Source: Darksidea phi
Lineage: Eukaryota > Ascomycota > Dothideomycetes > Pleosporales > Lentitheciaceae
Assembly (NCBI GenBank): GCA_030770425.1
Contig: JASJFT010000022.1
Span: 62,001-126,000, forward strand
Length of the DNA: 64,000 nt
Direction of reading: 5' to 3'
Numbering within the stretch: position 1 is the stretch's first letter; the number at the start of each line of letters is the position of its first letter. The translations under genes were made by a program, and so were the position numbers. This document shows, piece by piece, positions 44,445 to 57,500 of this stretch. The notes beneath the pieces were generated by a model. It was not told where the DNA came from. It saw only the letters and a program-made list of their open reading frames with translations, and ran no database searches.

Positions 44445-45106
44445 GCGGCTCTTCCTATCATTACGAGATAACGGCTATGACGCACAACGGGGATTTTGTA
44501 ACGGTTTAACGGGAGCCAATGGATGGGAACAGCGGGTGCAAACGGCGTTCTGGATTCGCTTGAGATATCACTGGCCTTTTGCTGTATTAGGTCAAGTACA
44601 GCTTACATGCTTATTCTTATTTCTTAGCAAAATTATTCAATGTTGCTTCTTATCCATACTCCCGGTGCATCCGTTCCCGTCTCGCCCACCGCCGTATGCT
44701 TGGCATCATCTCAACTGCCCGTTCAGTAATAACCTGCCGCGCAGATCATGACGTTTTGGACATTCGTGCGTACTTGATTAGCGTGGCCCTGATGATGGTG
44801 CGGTTTGGGGCCAATGATCGAGCTGGTATGGTTACCACCTCTTTGTCTGACAGTTGGACGGCTCATGGCTCTGCCCATTGAACCAATCATCAAGCCAGTA
44901 CTGTCCCCATATCTTTGCCTAGCGGTTGTGTCCGCTGCACGTCTCTCCGCTGCAATATGCAAGGGTCGTGTTATCTCGCCATAGAGCTTGATTTGTACGC
45001 CAAAACCCCAGAGTGCCCGCGTTTGCTTTTGCTTTACTTTGCGTTGACGTCTTGTCTTATACCCTTCCCACAACTCGCCAACACTAGACTCGCTGATTGA
45101 TACAAC
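44445..45106. other. intergenic
   Basis: No gene seen. It should hold the 3' end of the DUF7053 gene and the promoter of the MFS gene. Confidence 0.5.
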
Positions 45107-46765
45107 ATGTCGGAGAATATACCGAGGGATGAGGAGTTGATGCGTGACAGTGAGAAGGCCGAGACGGGGAGGGAGGAGTTGATCGGGCATAAGCAGTTGA
45201 CAGGGGAAGAGATGGTGATTGCAAAGAAGCTGAGGACGAAGATCGATATCAGGATTATGCCGTTGGTCATCTTGGTATATCTTATGAACTATATCGATAG
45301 GTACAACCACTATTTTAGTACTGGAGCCTCTAGTGCGTGTTACTGAGCGTTACTCTAGGAACAACTACGCCGCCGCCCGTCTCCAAGGCCTCGAAGAAGA
45401 TCTCGGTCTCGTAGGAAACCAATACCAAGTCGGCCTATCCATCCTCTTCGTCGGATACATCTTAATGCAAGTGCCGTCGAACTTGCTGCTCAACTACGTC
45501 GGACGACCTTCCTGGTATCTGGGTTTCTTCACCATCGCCTGGGGTCTTGTGTCTGCGTTGACGTCGCAAGCTACAAACTACGGCGGTATCGTGGCAGCTC
45601 GCTTCATCCTCGGTATAGTCGAAGCGCCGTTCTTCGCAGGAGTACTGTTCTACCTCTCGAAATGGTACACCAAAGATGAACTCGCCAAGCGGAATGCAAT
45701 CTTCTACTCTGGATCTCTTGTCTCGGGTGCGTTTGGCAACCTAATCGCTGCCGGTATCCTGAATGGCCTAGCCGGCGAGAGGGGCATGTCAGCATGGCAA
45801 TGGTTCGTAGCATCCCTCCCCCCATTCCTTCCCACATTACCTAGCTAATGCTAACAATACCTACTAGGCTCTACATCATCGAAGGCGCCATAACGATCTT
45901 CATCGGCATCCTAGTAATCCTCATACTCCCCGACTTCCCCGATACCTGGACAGCGCTCAGCGCGGCCGAAAAACGCGTCGCAAACCGGCGTCTCGCCATC
46001 GACGCCGCAGAAGCCGATGTCGACGACGCAGGCGGCATGTCGCAGATCCACGGCATGAAACTCGCCTTCCTCGACCCAAAAACATACATGCTAGCCCTCG
46101 CATACATGGGCATCACGGGCGCAGCCGGCTTCCAAAACTTCTTCCCCACGCTGACAAAGACGCTGGGATATAGTCAAGTAGTGAGCTTACTGCTCGTGGC
46201 GCCGCCGTACATATTCATGGTCTTTTACTCCTTCGGACACTGCTACGCCTCCGACCACATCGGCAACCGGTTCTGGTTCCTAACTTACCCGGTGTTTATC
46301 AGCATAATCGGCTTCGTGGTCTTCATGGCGACCGACTCTTTCGGCCCGCGCTACTTCTCCTTTTTCCTCATGAACTTCGTCTTCGCGCAAAACGGCACAA
46401 TCTACGCCTGGATCAGCAACGCCATCCCGCGGCCCCCCGCCAAACGTGCGGCCGCGCTCGCCTTCATCAACAGCATCGGCAACAGCGCATCCATCTGGAC
46501 GCCGTTTACCTACTTCCCCAGTTCGGCGCCGCATTATAGACCCGCGTTGGGGGTGTGTATTGGGCTGGAGGCTGTTGCGTTGGCGTGCTTTGTAGGGATG
46601 AGGGTTTATTTGCAGAGGCAGAATACGCAGCTGGAGAAATTGGAACGAGAGGATGATGCGCTTAGTGAGGAGCAGATTAAGCAGTTGGAGAGGACGGCTG
46701 AGTTTGAGGGCGTGGACGTTGGTGTGGCAAGGAGGATGCAGAAGGGGTACCGGTACATGTTGTGA
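45107..46765 (+). CDS. MFS transporter, anion:cation symporter (Dal5/Tna1-like)
   Basis: Plasma-membrane proton symporter of the ACS family, whose fungal members import allantoate, nicotinate, biotin, pantothenate and similar organic anions; the substrate here is unknown. Exons 45107-45300, 45359-45802 and 45868-46765, with introns of 58 and 65 nt, give 511 aa. The fold starts at about residue 47 with IDIRIMPLVILVYLMNYIDRNNYAAARL, the family signature, which intron 1 splits at the Arg codon. Next come the loop-2/3 block VPSNLLLNYVGRPSWYLG and the helix 4-5 motif ARFILGIVEAPFFAGVLFYLSKWY. The second half begins after LYIIEGAITIFIGI. About twelve membrane segments can be placed. The C-terminal tail is cytosolic and charged. 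Confidence 0.9.
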
Positions 46766-47656
46766 GATTTGGTTGGAGAGCGGAGCGCCGATTTATCGAT
46801 TACCTTGATGACTTCCAGTTAGCAATACAGAGGCAATAGACTTACTCTTCTTCGCTCGGATTATTTACCTTTGGTGGTATATTGCCAGCCAAACTCTCGA
46901 CATTACCCATTCTTTTACTCTTAATGTACATGTCCGACAAACTCACTTTACGCCACTCGGCTGAATATTTCCATCGGTGTGCGTTACACCGCTCTTATCC
47001 CAAAGACAAATCATACCTTTTAAATGCGCCATGGTCATTGATATCGTGGCAAACGGATATGAATTAAATAACCACCATGCTTCTTTATACGCGAGAGATG
47101 GCCGAGCAGAAACAATGCATCAAACCCACTGGCTTTGACGAGCTTGGATTTACCTAGATCCTATCTATAGTACTATAGTAATTGTAGCATCGTGGGATAA
47201 AAGTCGATACTACATGTTTTGCCCCGAAGTCGTTGCGCATGGACTCGCTACCAAATGCAAGTGTAGTATGCATAATCAGTGAGAAGTAGGGAGCAAATGC
47301 TACTCTCTACTTTTTCACGGTGACCATCACAAGCACACAGCATCAGCAAACAATAATGCAGCAAGAGCTTTTAATACCATAAGGACTAGATATATACCTT
47401 AGTGCAATGGGAACATATGTCCGATAACCTATAAACATCTCCCTCCCGTAATGTGTAATTCTAAATGGTCCGAAATGCAAGGAAAATACCGCAAAACCAG
47501 GGTATCGCCGTTCCGATAAAGGCATCGAAGCCGCTGAAGACCTTATCCAAAGTTATATACACATGTTGAAGAATGGCGCACGCACTGGCGACGCTTCATT
47601 GCGCCGAATGGAGTCGTCGGTCGAACGGCGGCGTGTGGAAGATCGCTAGGGAGGCG
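46766..47656. other. intergenic between convergent MFS and GH55 genes
   Basis: No supported gene; the 3' flanks of two convergent genes. Confidence 0.5.
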
Positions 47657-50471
47657 TTACACCTTGTAGGTGAGAAGACCGATTGTGTTGCTATACACGC
47701 TTAGGTTATCTTGCCAGGATGCCTTGTCTTGGCCGTCGACTGTCAGCATTTGGAGTGCGCCGACTTGGTTGAGCGAGTAAGCCGTGATGCCGCTTGAGCC
47801 GCCTTCAATGCTCATGATCCGATTCTGACAGTCACGTCTACCCCCCGGTGCGGCGTCTGAAGAACAAGAGACATCGTAGTTCTTAAAGAAGGAATACAGG
47901 CCTGCGCCGTAGATATGGATGTTCTGGGAGTTGGAAATGCGAAGGCCGAGCGCATCGCAGATCTGACCAGCCGGGCAAATCGAGCTGTAGACTGGATCGT
48001 TGATGGCGCTGTTGATGGGGTACGGTTGGTTTATTGCGTCGGGGGAAGGTTGCCAATATGGTGTCTCGGTCTGGATATATCCAGCAAAGACATCCTTCGC
48101 GCCGGAGAACTGGTACTGGTAGAGAGCGTGGTGCTCCGCTCCATTCCCATATAGCCACACGTTGGAGCCCTCAACGAGAAGGCCCCGTCCGGTGAAGACA
48201 GACACACGCGTGCTATTCCAATCGTCCAAATCATGGTCAGCAGTCTGTAATGCGTTAGTAAAGATCAACATTGTGCAACAATAGAGGAAGAGACTTACCC
48301 AAAACCAGTTGTTCTCCATATACACACCAGTTGCCGATTTCGTGACATGGACGTTTGTGTGGGCGGCGTAGCACTCCGGTTTATTGGTCATAATAGGACA
48401 TTGCGCGACTTGGAGGTTGGTGCCCTTCGCGCCACCAATTCGGGTGTGAACATCCCAAATGCCAGATCCCCTATCAGTTTTCATGTTCCATTCAATTAGC
48501 TTCGCGCCAGGAGTCGCGCCCTGCGTTGCGATGATGAAGTCTGACATCTCAATGTGACCAGATTCGTCAGCGTTGCCGATCTTGATGACCGGAACCGCAT
48601 TGTTAATATTTCCCCAAGTGCCGCCGCTGGCCATGATGACAGGATATGTTTCACCAACGATGCGAGCGGATGGTGGTATGCGTATCGTATTGGTCACCTT
48701 GTAGACACCTTGGTCCAGGAAGAGGACCTTCTGTTCTGAGGCTGCCTTATTGATGGCATTCTGGAGGGCGGCAGTATCGTCAGTACTACCATCACCCTTA
48801 GCACCAGCGGTGCGGGCGCTGATGAAAGATTCGGTGCCGAGATTCTCATACTGTGGCTTCGACTTGGCGTAGTAAGCGGTACCGTCTAGCAGACCAGCGG
48901 GCCGATTCACAGGAGTGATGGCGCCCTGGAACTTTTGGGGGCCCTGCACACCATCGGGAGTGTACTTGTTGCCCTGGCCCCAAGCTTGAATGGTAGTTGA
49001 TCCGCCTCCTAGCACAGTGGCGCCGCCGGGTCCCTTGACTGCGACCGGGACATTGGTGAGCGCAATGTTCTCCAATATCAATTGTTGAGCGCCAGTGGGC
49101 TTCGTATCTCGGGTCCAAGTCATGTTCACAAATGTCGAACAGTCTGTGATCTTGCTATCAATAATGACGACAGATCCAACCTGAAGGGTGTTCTTTCCCT
49201 GGTCGGTATTATCCATCGAAAAGGCGGTAGTGCAAGAGCTGATGTCGAGGTTCTTGTATAACCTGTGATGTTGCATTAGCGAATCTTGCAAAGGTGATTG
49301 ACTGGTCAGCAGCATAGCATGCTTCAGCCTTCGACGATGTTACGTACCAGCCCCAGTTCCAGATTTGATAGATACCAACCACAGCATTGGTAATTTTGAT
49401 GTTTTTCATAGTGAACTGCTGGTTGCCAATGTTCATGCCATATAATCCACCATCGATCTCTAGGTCCGTCATGTGGCCACCCGACCCATTCTCGACGAAG
49501 ATGCCCTCTTGTTGAGAGTTCCCGGCCTTGGTCATACGGACCTTGATGTTCTGGAGACTTGTTGCCTGGGAAGCGGGCCAGTGAATACCTCGGATCTTCT
49601 TGTTAGGAGGCACCGCCGTCAGATCGATCTCGAAGTTTCGAATCTGACGTGCGAACACATTGGTCGACGTCCAGCCTGGAGCTCCGTTCTGGTTGTTGTA
49701 CGGGCTTGAATCGAGGAACATCTCGCTAGGAAAATTCGCAGGAGCCTTGAGAACAGGTCGACCGTTCGGATTGCCATGCAGCTGCGTCACTGGAGGAGGT
49801 ATGTCAGCGCGCGGTTTCCACCAAGGATTGAAAAAGGGGTGCAACTGCATAGCTCGAAGAGAATATGCTTAGTCTGATATGCAACCTCTGGAAGCGACCG
49901 AGACACAGCGTAACAGCGAAGGAAGACGGGAAGTATTGTAGATACTTACTATAATACATGACAATGGGTTTTGCAACGAGATATGTGCCGCTCGGAAAGT
50001 AAACAAGAGCGGGTGTATCCGTAGAGGACTGGCACACCCAAGGTCCGCATCGATCTCCATCGCTAATAGCACGGTTGATAGCATCGGAATCATCAGTCAC
50101 GCCGTCGCCTGTTGACAAGTTAGCGAGGCGAGTATAAGCCCTTCAACGGATCACCCACCCTTTGCACCATAGTCTCTGACATTTCGGAAGACCTTGTATC
50201 CACTGGGATTCTTGTTGAAAGCAGAACGACCCTGATGTTGCATGTTCTCGAGCCAGTACGAGGCAGCGGCGGTGACTTCTCCATCTCGACGAACAACGGG
50301 GGCGTTCTCGGAAGCGCTCAAGGGAGCAGACTCGGGCGAGGACCCTGTTAGGCGGATAGGTTAGCTCGAGGTACAACTACATTTGGGAGTCTCGGAAGAA
50401 GGATACTTACGCAGTACGGCTGCCTGTGTGCCCGCTGCCAGGAGGCAGGAGGCAAGCGAAAGTAAGCGCAT
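47657..50471 (-). CDS. GH55 exo-beta-1,3-glucanase, secreted
   Basis: Extracellular glucan 1,3-beta-glucosidase of family GH55 (two right-handed beta-helices). It degrades beta-1,3-glucans such as laminarin, callose or fungal wall glucan. Six exons: 50471-50411, 50344-50159, 50108-49950, 49789-49348, 49262-48299 and 48244-47657. The introns are 66, 50, 160, 85 and 54 nt, phases agree, and the product is 799 aa, normal for the family. A signal peptide (MRLLSLASCLLAAGTQA) is followed by a possible dibasic processing site at VVRR. Each helix opens with a DG-TDD block: GDGVTDDSDAINRAI in the first and GDGSTDDTAALQNAI in the second. Other family blocks are YFPSGTYLVAKPI, GIYQIWNWGW, EGSNVWLYGNGAEHHALYQYQF and ITAYSLNQVG. 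The third intron is long enough to hide another, but the joined protein reads smoothly. Confidence 0.9.
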
Positions 50472-52360
50472 ATTTAATCGTGTATGTACCAATACAGAGT
50501 ATATGTGTACGATTATCGAGAAAAGAGCTGCACAAGAAGAGGATGTAGCTAAGGAGCGAGGGTGCAGAGGAAAAAACCATGTGCGCGGGTTACTTTTATA
50601 TATGCTGCGTCAAGGCTCGTTCGCGCTGCACCTTGGCGGCAGCGACAATGATGCGGAAAGAACCACCGGTGAGCTATGATACGCGCCATATGGACAACTG
50701 AAGGGTGTCAAGAAAGGGCTGGTGACGGGCCATGCCGTTTGCACACCTTCAAGGGGTGGTCATGCGGCACTGAAGTCACAGACGGCGTGTCCGCCCGATT
50801 GAATGCGATCCAGCGTAGCATGGCCAGAAACCTTGAAGGACTTGGACATATTCTCGGCGAAGAAACGTGCATTAGGCAGGGCACCTATGTGAAGCACGAA
50901 GCGTTTACTTGTCGCTTGTAGAAGGTGAACGAAATGATGGTAAATGAAGGGAGAGGTAGAAGCCCTAACGGATATGTGCAATCTGCCGAAGTCACCGGAT
51001 TGGCTCGACACTCTATCCTCGACAAAGGGACTCAGCCGCTGTTGCGCGAAAATGGGGACATGTGAAAACCACTCTTTTCAAGACATGGGGCCATTTCAAG
51101 AAGGTACTCGAGATCCAAGTCGTCGCACGAGACACCTGCTGTTGTTTTTCTGCGCTAGGCCTCGTGGCTGACACTTTCGCGGGGTAGCTTGGTGCTTAGC
51201 GGACTGTACCCGGATCCTGTGGTAGCACTGCTACTACCCTATGACTTGCCTCTTCTAGGGCACTTTTGCGCGCGTGCTTGCATACCAGCCGGACTGCACG
51301 CCACTGTCGAAGAAAGCGCCATAGTAGGGTCACGATGCAGTGAGCTGTCTTGCGTATGCTCCGCGGGACCGACGATCGGAAAGCAAGGGCTCGGCTCGGC
51401 TTGCTGAGTTGCTCTTTTCGGTTGCAGTCGTCTGAAGAAAAAGATGGGATGTAGTACTTGCGGTTCAGAATTCCATTGGTTGAGAGCGTAATGAAGCAGA
51501 ACGTGGCAAACATTAGGTGGGTCTCCGTTACCCGGGTAGTAGAACTGGAAACCCGGAAGCAATCAAGAGTGAACAGGTGCCCGGCCAAGGGCCTTACAAG
51601 TGAAGCGTATGCTGGTTGACAATGTCCATGGCAGAAGCGCTTTCAAGGATCGACAGGATGCAGGGAACTATATCAACGTTTCACCCGACTGGTGATTTGC
51701 TGAGTACTGTTCGCAAGAACTTGCAGGCCGCGCGCTCTCGTTGGCTCTAGTTTGCGATGCGCTGTCTAGGCCATTCGTACGATGCGATGAAAGGATTCGT
51801 CGGAATATATTAAACGCCGGTGCTGGAGAGATGAAAAAGCCGTGGTTTCGACCAGTCAACTGCTTGAAATAACCACCTACCACATTCGTCCAGGGGCAAA
51901 TCGAAATACCATCCGCCCAATTTTAGAGGCGTAGAGGTGTGGAAGAGAATGTCGTCTTGTCTGGATTTCGTGCCACGCAGTACGTAATTTTAAGTTTGGC
52001 GAGGGAGATCATGCTGGATCTTGAATCCTTCGCTAAGGTTGCTAGGATGGTCATTGGGAGACAGCGTTGTACCTGTCGACCTTCCTAGTAGTCTCATCTC
52101 CTACCGTCTCGGGCGAACTAAGTGAGTAAAATTCATACGACGTCTGCATCGTGAAGAGAAAACTGTAGCGCGCTAGAAAATACCTGTTAATATCCCGAAA
52201 GTCAAAAGCACCAACATACCTCGGTAAAGGCTAGGCCTTACAGTCAGACTTTCGCACGTAGAGAGCAACAAGAGCGAGTCATCTGAAGTCGACACCTACC
52301 TGCTCATTCGAGACAACCAAGCAATCAAAATCGCAATGACACCAAGCCTATCTACATCTA
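50472..52360. other. intergenic upstream of GH55
   Basis: No supported gene in 1.9 kb apart from the GH55 promoter. Open frames on both strands are short and unrecognised. Confidence 0.45.
50593..50602 (-). promoter_or_regulatory. TATA box candidate of GH55 gene
   Basis: TATATAAAAG on the minus strand, about 125 bases before the ATG at 50471. Confidence 0.45.
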
Positions 52361-53034
52361 TTACAGTTTGGACCCGGTTTCTACGAACATGCCCTCCCCT
52401 GTTGTGTACACCGTTCCAAGGCCATCCTCAATAGTAGCACGAAGGTATATCTTGTTCCTTTGGCGTCGGTCGAACTTCGCTGTACACAGCACAACACCAG
52501 GAGTCGGCAGTGGTTTCTTGTACGACGTGTTCAGATCTATTCCCCATCAGTACCCTGTTGCATTCCACCTACCTCTTCGCAGAGACAGCCAAACTCACAA
52601 GCTGTAAAACAACTCATCACCTCATTGCTCCCGTCCAACCCCAGCCGCTTCTTCTTATCAACCCGTGCTTCAATATTTGTTGTGATCAACGCGCCCATAA
52701 CCTCGTCCAAAAGCGTCGCTATAAAGCCCCCATGCGCAATCTTCGGAAACCCGTTCACCCCATCGCCCAGCTCCACTATCGTCTTCACCTCTGGATACAA
52801 CATATATTCATCATCGTTTGCTTTCTTCGGCCGTAGCGTCACAAATTCGCGAATCGTCCGATCCGTCTTCAGCGTCTCGGCAAGAAGGCTATCTTCAGAC
52901 GATGCTTTGGGGATGCGGGAGGGGGTGGTGGTAGGTGTCCAGTGGGGCGAGGAAATAAGGGCTTGGATCCAATTGGTGTTAGAAAGACGGGTTACGGTGG
53001 CGTCGCTCATTTCGATGGGTGCTGGTGTGTTCAT
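52361..53034 (-). CDS. hotdog-fold acyl-CoA thioesterase (PaaI-like)
   Basis: Small 4HBT-family enzyme expected to hydrolyse acyl-CoA thioesters. Exons 53034-52599 and 52536-52361 with a 62-nt intron (GTGAGT..TAG) give 203 aa. The catalytic helix motif HGGFIATLLDEVMG is intact. After the intron the second half of the hotdog reads YLNTSYKKPLPTPGVVLCTA and ends with GEGMFVETGSKL. The intron falls between the helix and strand 3. ATG 53034 (MNTPAPIEMSD) was chosen; an in-frame ATG at 53109 would add 25 residues. Only 226 bases separate it from the divergent inositol monophosphatase gene. No functional link is known. Confidence 0.82.
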
Positions 53035-53260
53035 TTTCTTGGGGCAAGGGATGTCAAGGGATGTCAAGGGAGCTGAGCTGGAGCTAGTGCGCGAGTCATT
53101 GAAGCCCACTGGTTGGCGGGCGTGCTAGACCCTGCAGCTGCTGTTCGCAGCAAATTATTGCCCCGCCGAGGGGCAGTGAGGTTCGTACACTCATCCTTCT
53201 CAGAGTTTACTTCTCAATACACAACTTCTACAGCTTTTCCAAGAGCCGTAAAATACTACA
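53035..53260. promoter_or_regulatory. shared promoter between thioesterase and inositol monophosphatase genes
   Basis: 226 bases between divergent start codons. No TATA box on either strand. GGGATGTCAA is directly repeated at about 53048-53067. Confidence 0.45.
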
Positions 53261-54251
53261 ATGGCAGACCTCAACCTCCAAGAAATCCACGACTTCATGA
53301 TCGAAGTGGCCCGCAAAGCCGCCGACCGCATCACCTCCGCAACACCAACAACAGGAGCAGCAGGCTCAAAGAAGAACTGTAAATAAAACCAACACTACCC
53401 ATGCAATCTTCAATCCGCAAAACAAAACTAACATATCCACCAGCCGTCGATCTCGTCACAGAAACCGACCAGGCGGTAGAAAAGCTCATCTCAACATCCC
53501 TCCGCGAGAAATATCCCGACTTTGAATTCATGGGCGAAGAGACATACAAGCCCGGTGACAAGATAGGTCCAGCACCAACATGTACGTTACATGAAGCCTT
53601 TCTACAATTCCATACCCCCTCGCTAACAATAGCGCAGTCATCCTCGACCCCATAGACGGCACAACAAACTTCGTGCACCGGCACCCCTACGTCGCCATCT
53701 CCCTCGGCCTCTCCATACGCCACACCCCCACAATTGGCATAATCTACAACCCATTCACGCACACGCTCTACAGCGCGATATCCGGACAAGGCGCTTACCT
53801 AAACCAAGCACAAAAACTCCCTCTCACACCCGCAACCCCCCTCTCAACGCTAAACACCTGTCTCGTAGCCGTAGAATGGGGCAGCGACCGCTCGGGCAAC
53901 GACTTTGCCGTTAAAAGTAAGACTTTTGCCAAGCTGGCTGCTACCAAGGAGGATGGGGGCGGGATGGTGCATGGACTCAGGTCGCTGGGCTCTGCGGCGC
54001 TGAATCTTTGCGCTGTCGCGAGTGGGAATATAGATGTGTACTGGGAAGCTGGATGCTGGGCTTGGGATGTGTGTGCCGGGTGGGTGATTCTGAGAGAAGC
54101 TGGCGGAATCATGGTGGATGCGAATCCCGGGAACTGGGAGCCTAGAGTAGATGAGAGGCGGTATATGGCTGTGAGGGGCGGCGAGGGCCAGAAGGAGATA
54201 GTGGAAGAGTTTTGGGGGTTGGTTGAGGGGCGGTTCGAAGTCGGAATCTAG
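53261..54251 (+). CDS. inositol-1-monophosphatase family enzyme
   Basis: Mg-dependent, Li-sensitive phosphatase family that frees myo-inositol from its monophosphate. Some fungal members also act on quinate-pathway or other phosphoesters. Exons 53261-53378, 53444-53581 and 53638-54251, with introns of 65 and 56 nt, give 289 aa. Metal-site residues are present: the early VDLVTETDQAVE, GEET, the signature DPIDGTTNFVH, and motif 2 WDVCAGWVILREAGG. Length and motif order match eukaryotic IMPases. Intron 2 lies just before ILDPIDGTTN. Confidence 0.9.
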
Positions 54252-54566
54252 AACGTGCCAGCATACCTGGATTTAGCGACTATCACACACACACGCAACA
54301 GGAAGACCATGTCCGACTCATAACTCGTAATCATTACCCGGGAAAGAGGACTCTATACGTGCCTCTTCGCCCCACCAACTCACAAAGGGGTATATGCTAG
54401 AATTATACAAGAAAGGAATATAATCCTCTCGAGGCATGAACAAATGGAAAGTCGCCTTTTTTTACATGCGCCACGCCATATGCCAACATCTACCAGATAT
54501 GCAAGTCTCAAATCGTGCTCCCTGCCAGGAAATGCTTGAATCAAAGAAAATAGAATATGCGCTTCT
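54252..54566. other. short intergenic between convergent genes
   Basis: 3' flanks only; a small CA run near 54284. Nothing else seen. Confidence 0.5.
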
Positions 54567-57500
54567 TTAGAATGGCTGCGTCTTCTTTCGTAGAAAGCGC
54601 TTCGACGCCTTCCTCCTCAGACCAACAATACCTCTCTTACTATCTTCATCTCCGATAGCGGAATCGGCCTTGATAACCGGGAGCGTCTTCTCGTTTCGGG
54701 ACTTCTGGCTCGCGGACCGTGCAGCGCGCTCGCTCTGTTCACGCCAGAAGAGGCGTTTCTGGTCAATGACATTCTGCGTCAAGGAGCCGAACCCTTTCTT
54801 GACGAAAGCGATGTCGTGTAGAATATTCGGGTTGAGGCAGCGTCGCGGGAGATTCTGTACCGTCATAAAGAGCTCGCCATCACCAGGACGGTACTTGCGA
54901 ATCTCTGATTCGCCGAGCTTGAAGATGGCAAGTGCGTAGCGATACAAGGCTCGTGGGCCCTCGTACAGAAACGCGTCCCACACGCGCAGCACCGTCTCAA
55001 TGGGTAGCACGCCGACGAAGATGCTCATGAACCACGATGTGCATGAAAGAGCGACGGTAGGTTGGCGTTGGAACTTGGAGTCCGGGTGTGCCTTAGAACC
55101 AGGCCCGCTGTTGACAAGATCGGTGTCATTGATAGAGTTCCAGACTTTTGGAAGGTAATCACGGATCAACATCATCAAGACGTTGACTTCAGTATTCGCC
55201 AAACTTCTTGCATGTGCACCAGGCAGGTGATTTTGAGTAATGATGCTCAGAAGCACAAAAACCCGCTCTGTATCCTGCTTCAAGAAGAGAAGTAGAAGTC
55301 CTGCAATGAAGTTCAATGATTGACAGTACCCGATACCAGGGTTGTTTAAGGCGAAGGCGGAGAGGACCTCTCGAAGGTCCTTGATGAGCGATGGCTCGTC
55401 AGCTCCACTTTCGTCATCGCCGTCATCAATGTGACTTGGATCAGGGCGGAAGTGAATGTTGTCAGGGAAGGTCCTATCCAAGTCCCGTTCAATGGCTTCG
55501 CGGTCGTCTTTATTGAGCTCGCCCCGATTCACTCGCGCAACAAGTGAAGGGTACAGGCCGGCCATGTCAGGCTCGCGTATCCTTTGCTGGCCACCAGAGT
55601 AAAACCACCACATGGCGCCGCGCCACTCAGGTGGGTATCCTTTCCGAGCATATCGTTTGACTCTTTCGCACTGCTCTGGAAATTGTGAAGGATCGGTCAT
55701 CGAGAGACCTTCCTTCTTCATCAGGGCGATCCATTTATTTCTCCGCCGCGAGACGTGCTCATCGTACTTGCTAAACCACAAGTCATACTCCTGCAGACTA
55801 ATCTTGTCGGTGGCTTTTTTAAACCCATATCGATCCCGTTCTGATGCGCTCAAAGGCTTTCTCAATGCTGCAGCAGGTCCGGATCCACGCGCCTTAGTGG
55901 CAGACCCGAATTCGGTGGTCTTGGATTTTGAGGGCGGTGTAGGTTGGAACATCGACAAGTCGAACAGGTTACTTCGGCGATCGTAAACACTTGTTGATGC
56001 ACGGCGAGGGAAGGCTTCCTCTTCGTCAACTTCGGGCAATGGTGACGAGAACTTGGGCGGTGACAGTGGCGCTGATCCTTCGAGGCTTCGCAGCGCAGCG
56101 CTTGGTCCTTTGGAATGGCGATTCGAATAAGCTTGGATCTCTGCCCAATCTTGACGTGACAATCGAGACTTGTTTCTTGGTAATGGCGGAAGACCAGTGA
56201 GGTCTTTGTGTATCTCCTGCAGCTTTCCATCGTTGCTGGTGTTCTTGGATAACCGCGGCCCGGCTAGGGGTTTGCTCAGCCGCTTAGAAGCTGAAGGAGG
56301 ACCGGTTCTTGAAGCTCGATGCGCCATGGATGTTCGACGGGGGATCTCCTCACTGGAACGTTGTAGAATATTATCGTGTGGGTGTGTAGGGTTCGACTCC
56401 GCACTGACTTTCATCGGACTGTAGGTGAGCTCAAGCGGGCTAAGCTGGAGAGGTGGCAGGTAGCTGATATGAGGATCCTCTTGGCTCTGCGAAGACCCAG
56501 GAATCTCCGACGCAGGGTGAGAAGGAATGGATGAGTGATTTGCAGAGGTCTCAGCATTCTCTCCTGAACTAAAATTCCGTAAATCCGGATTTTGCGGGGC
56601 TAAAGATTGATCTAATTGCGTAGGAGCATCGGAAGAATGGAAAGATATTCGCAGATTGCCATCCTGCGAGTAGCTTGAAGAACGGGTACGGCGGTTCGTA
56701 TCCGAGGCGGGTGCTGAAGATTGGCGAGTTTCATCGTCCTCCAGGGACCGGTCCTCTAACAACTCTTCGTCGTCGAAGTAGGCGTCGATCACATCTTCTA
56801 CAGTACTCATCATGTCTTCCTCATCGAGATCGAGAGTAGTAGGAAGCGTGTCGCTAGATAAATCCCGCTCTTCCGAGCGGTCTCTGGAATAGGTGCTTGT
56901 GCGATTGTCGCTGATAGAACTTCGGCCGGTGGCCATGCTACTCCGTTCTGTTCCGCTAGCTTCCATAAAGCTCGACGAGGCGTTAGTCCACCCCGACCGA
57001 AAACTGGCTCTGGCCTCTTCGCCCCGGAAGTGCCTTGGAGGGTAGTGGTCGTTGTGTGACCAGTTCGGACCGCCTCGGTTAGGTCTGTATGCTCCAGATA
57101 GATTGGATCGATCGCTCATCCTGATTGGGCCATAATCAGGTATTGATGCCGCGGACCTTAACGGCGGATGGAAGTTGGCCTGCGATGTGCTAGTCATTCC
57201 GCGCATCCGCTGCTGCGCGGGTACTCTTGATACATCCTCGGTGGATGATTCATAGGACGGGCCGTGGGAAGAGACTGGGTTGCTTGCCAATGGGTTGAAT
57301 ATAGATCGTGGGTCATTCGTAGAGCCTGGGCCACTCGCTTGACGCATCATGTGGGGAGGAAAGGTAGGAGAAGGTGCGGGCTGCTCTGCTCGGGGGAACC
57401 CGTCGTTGAGCGGAGAGGAAACCGCAGCATGGCGGAGAAGCGACGGTGCTCTCTGCCGTGATGTGAACTTTGGCGAGGGTAGCGGCGGGAGAGGTGGACT

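Noticed and set aside
56388..56402. GGTTCGACTCC, like a tRNA B box
   Set aside because: Lies inside the TBC coding sequence; no A box at the right distance and no acceptor stem.
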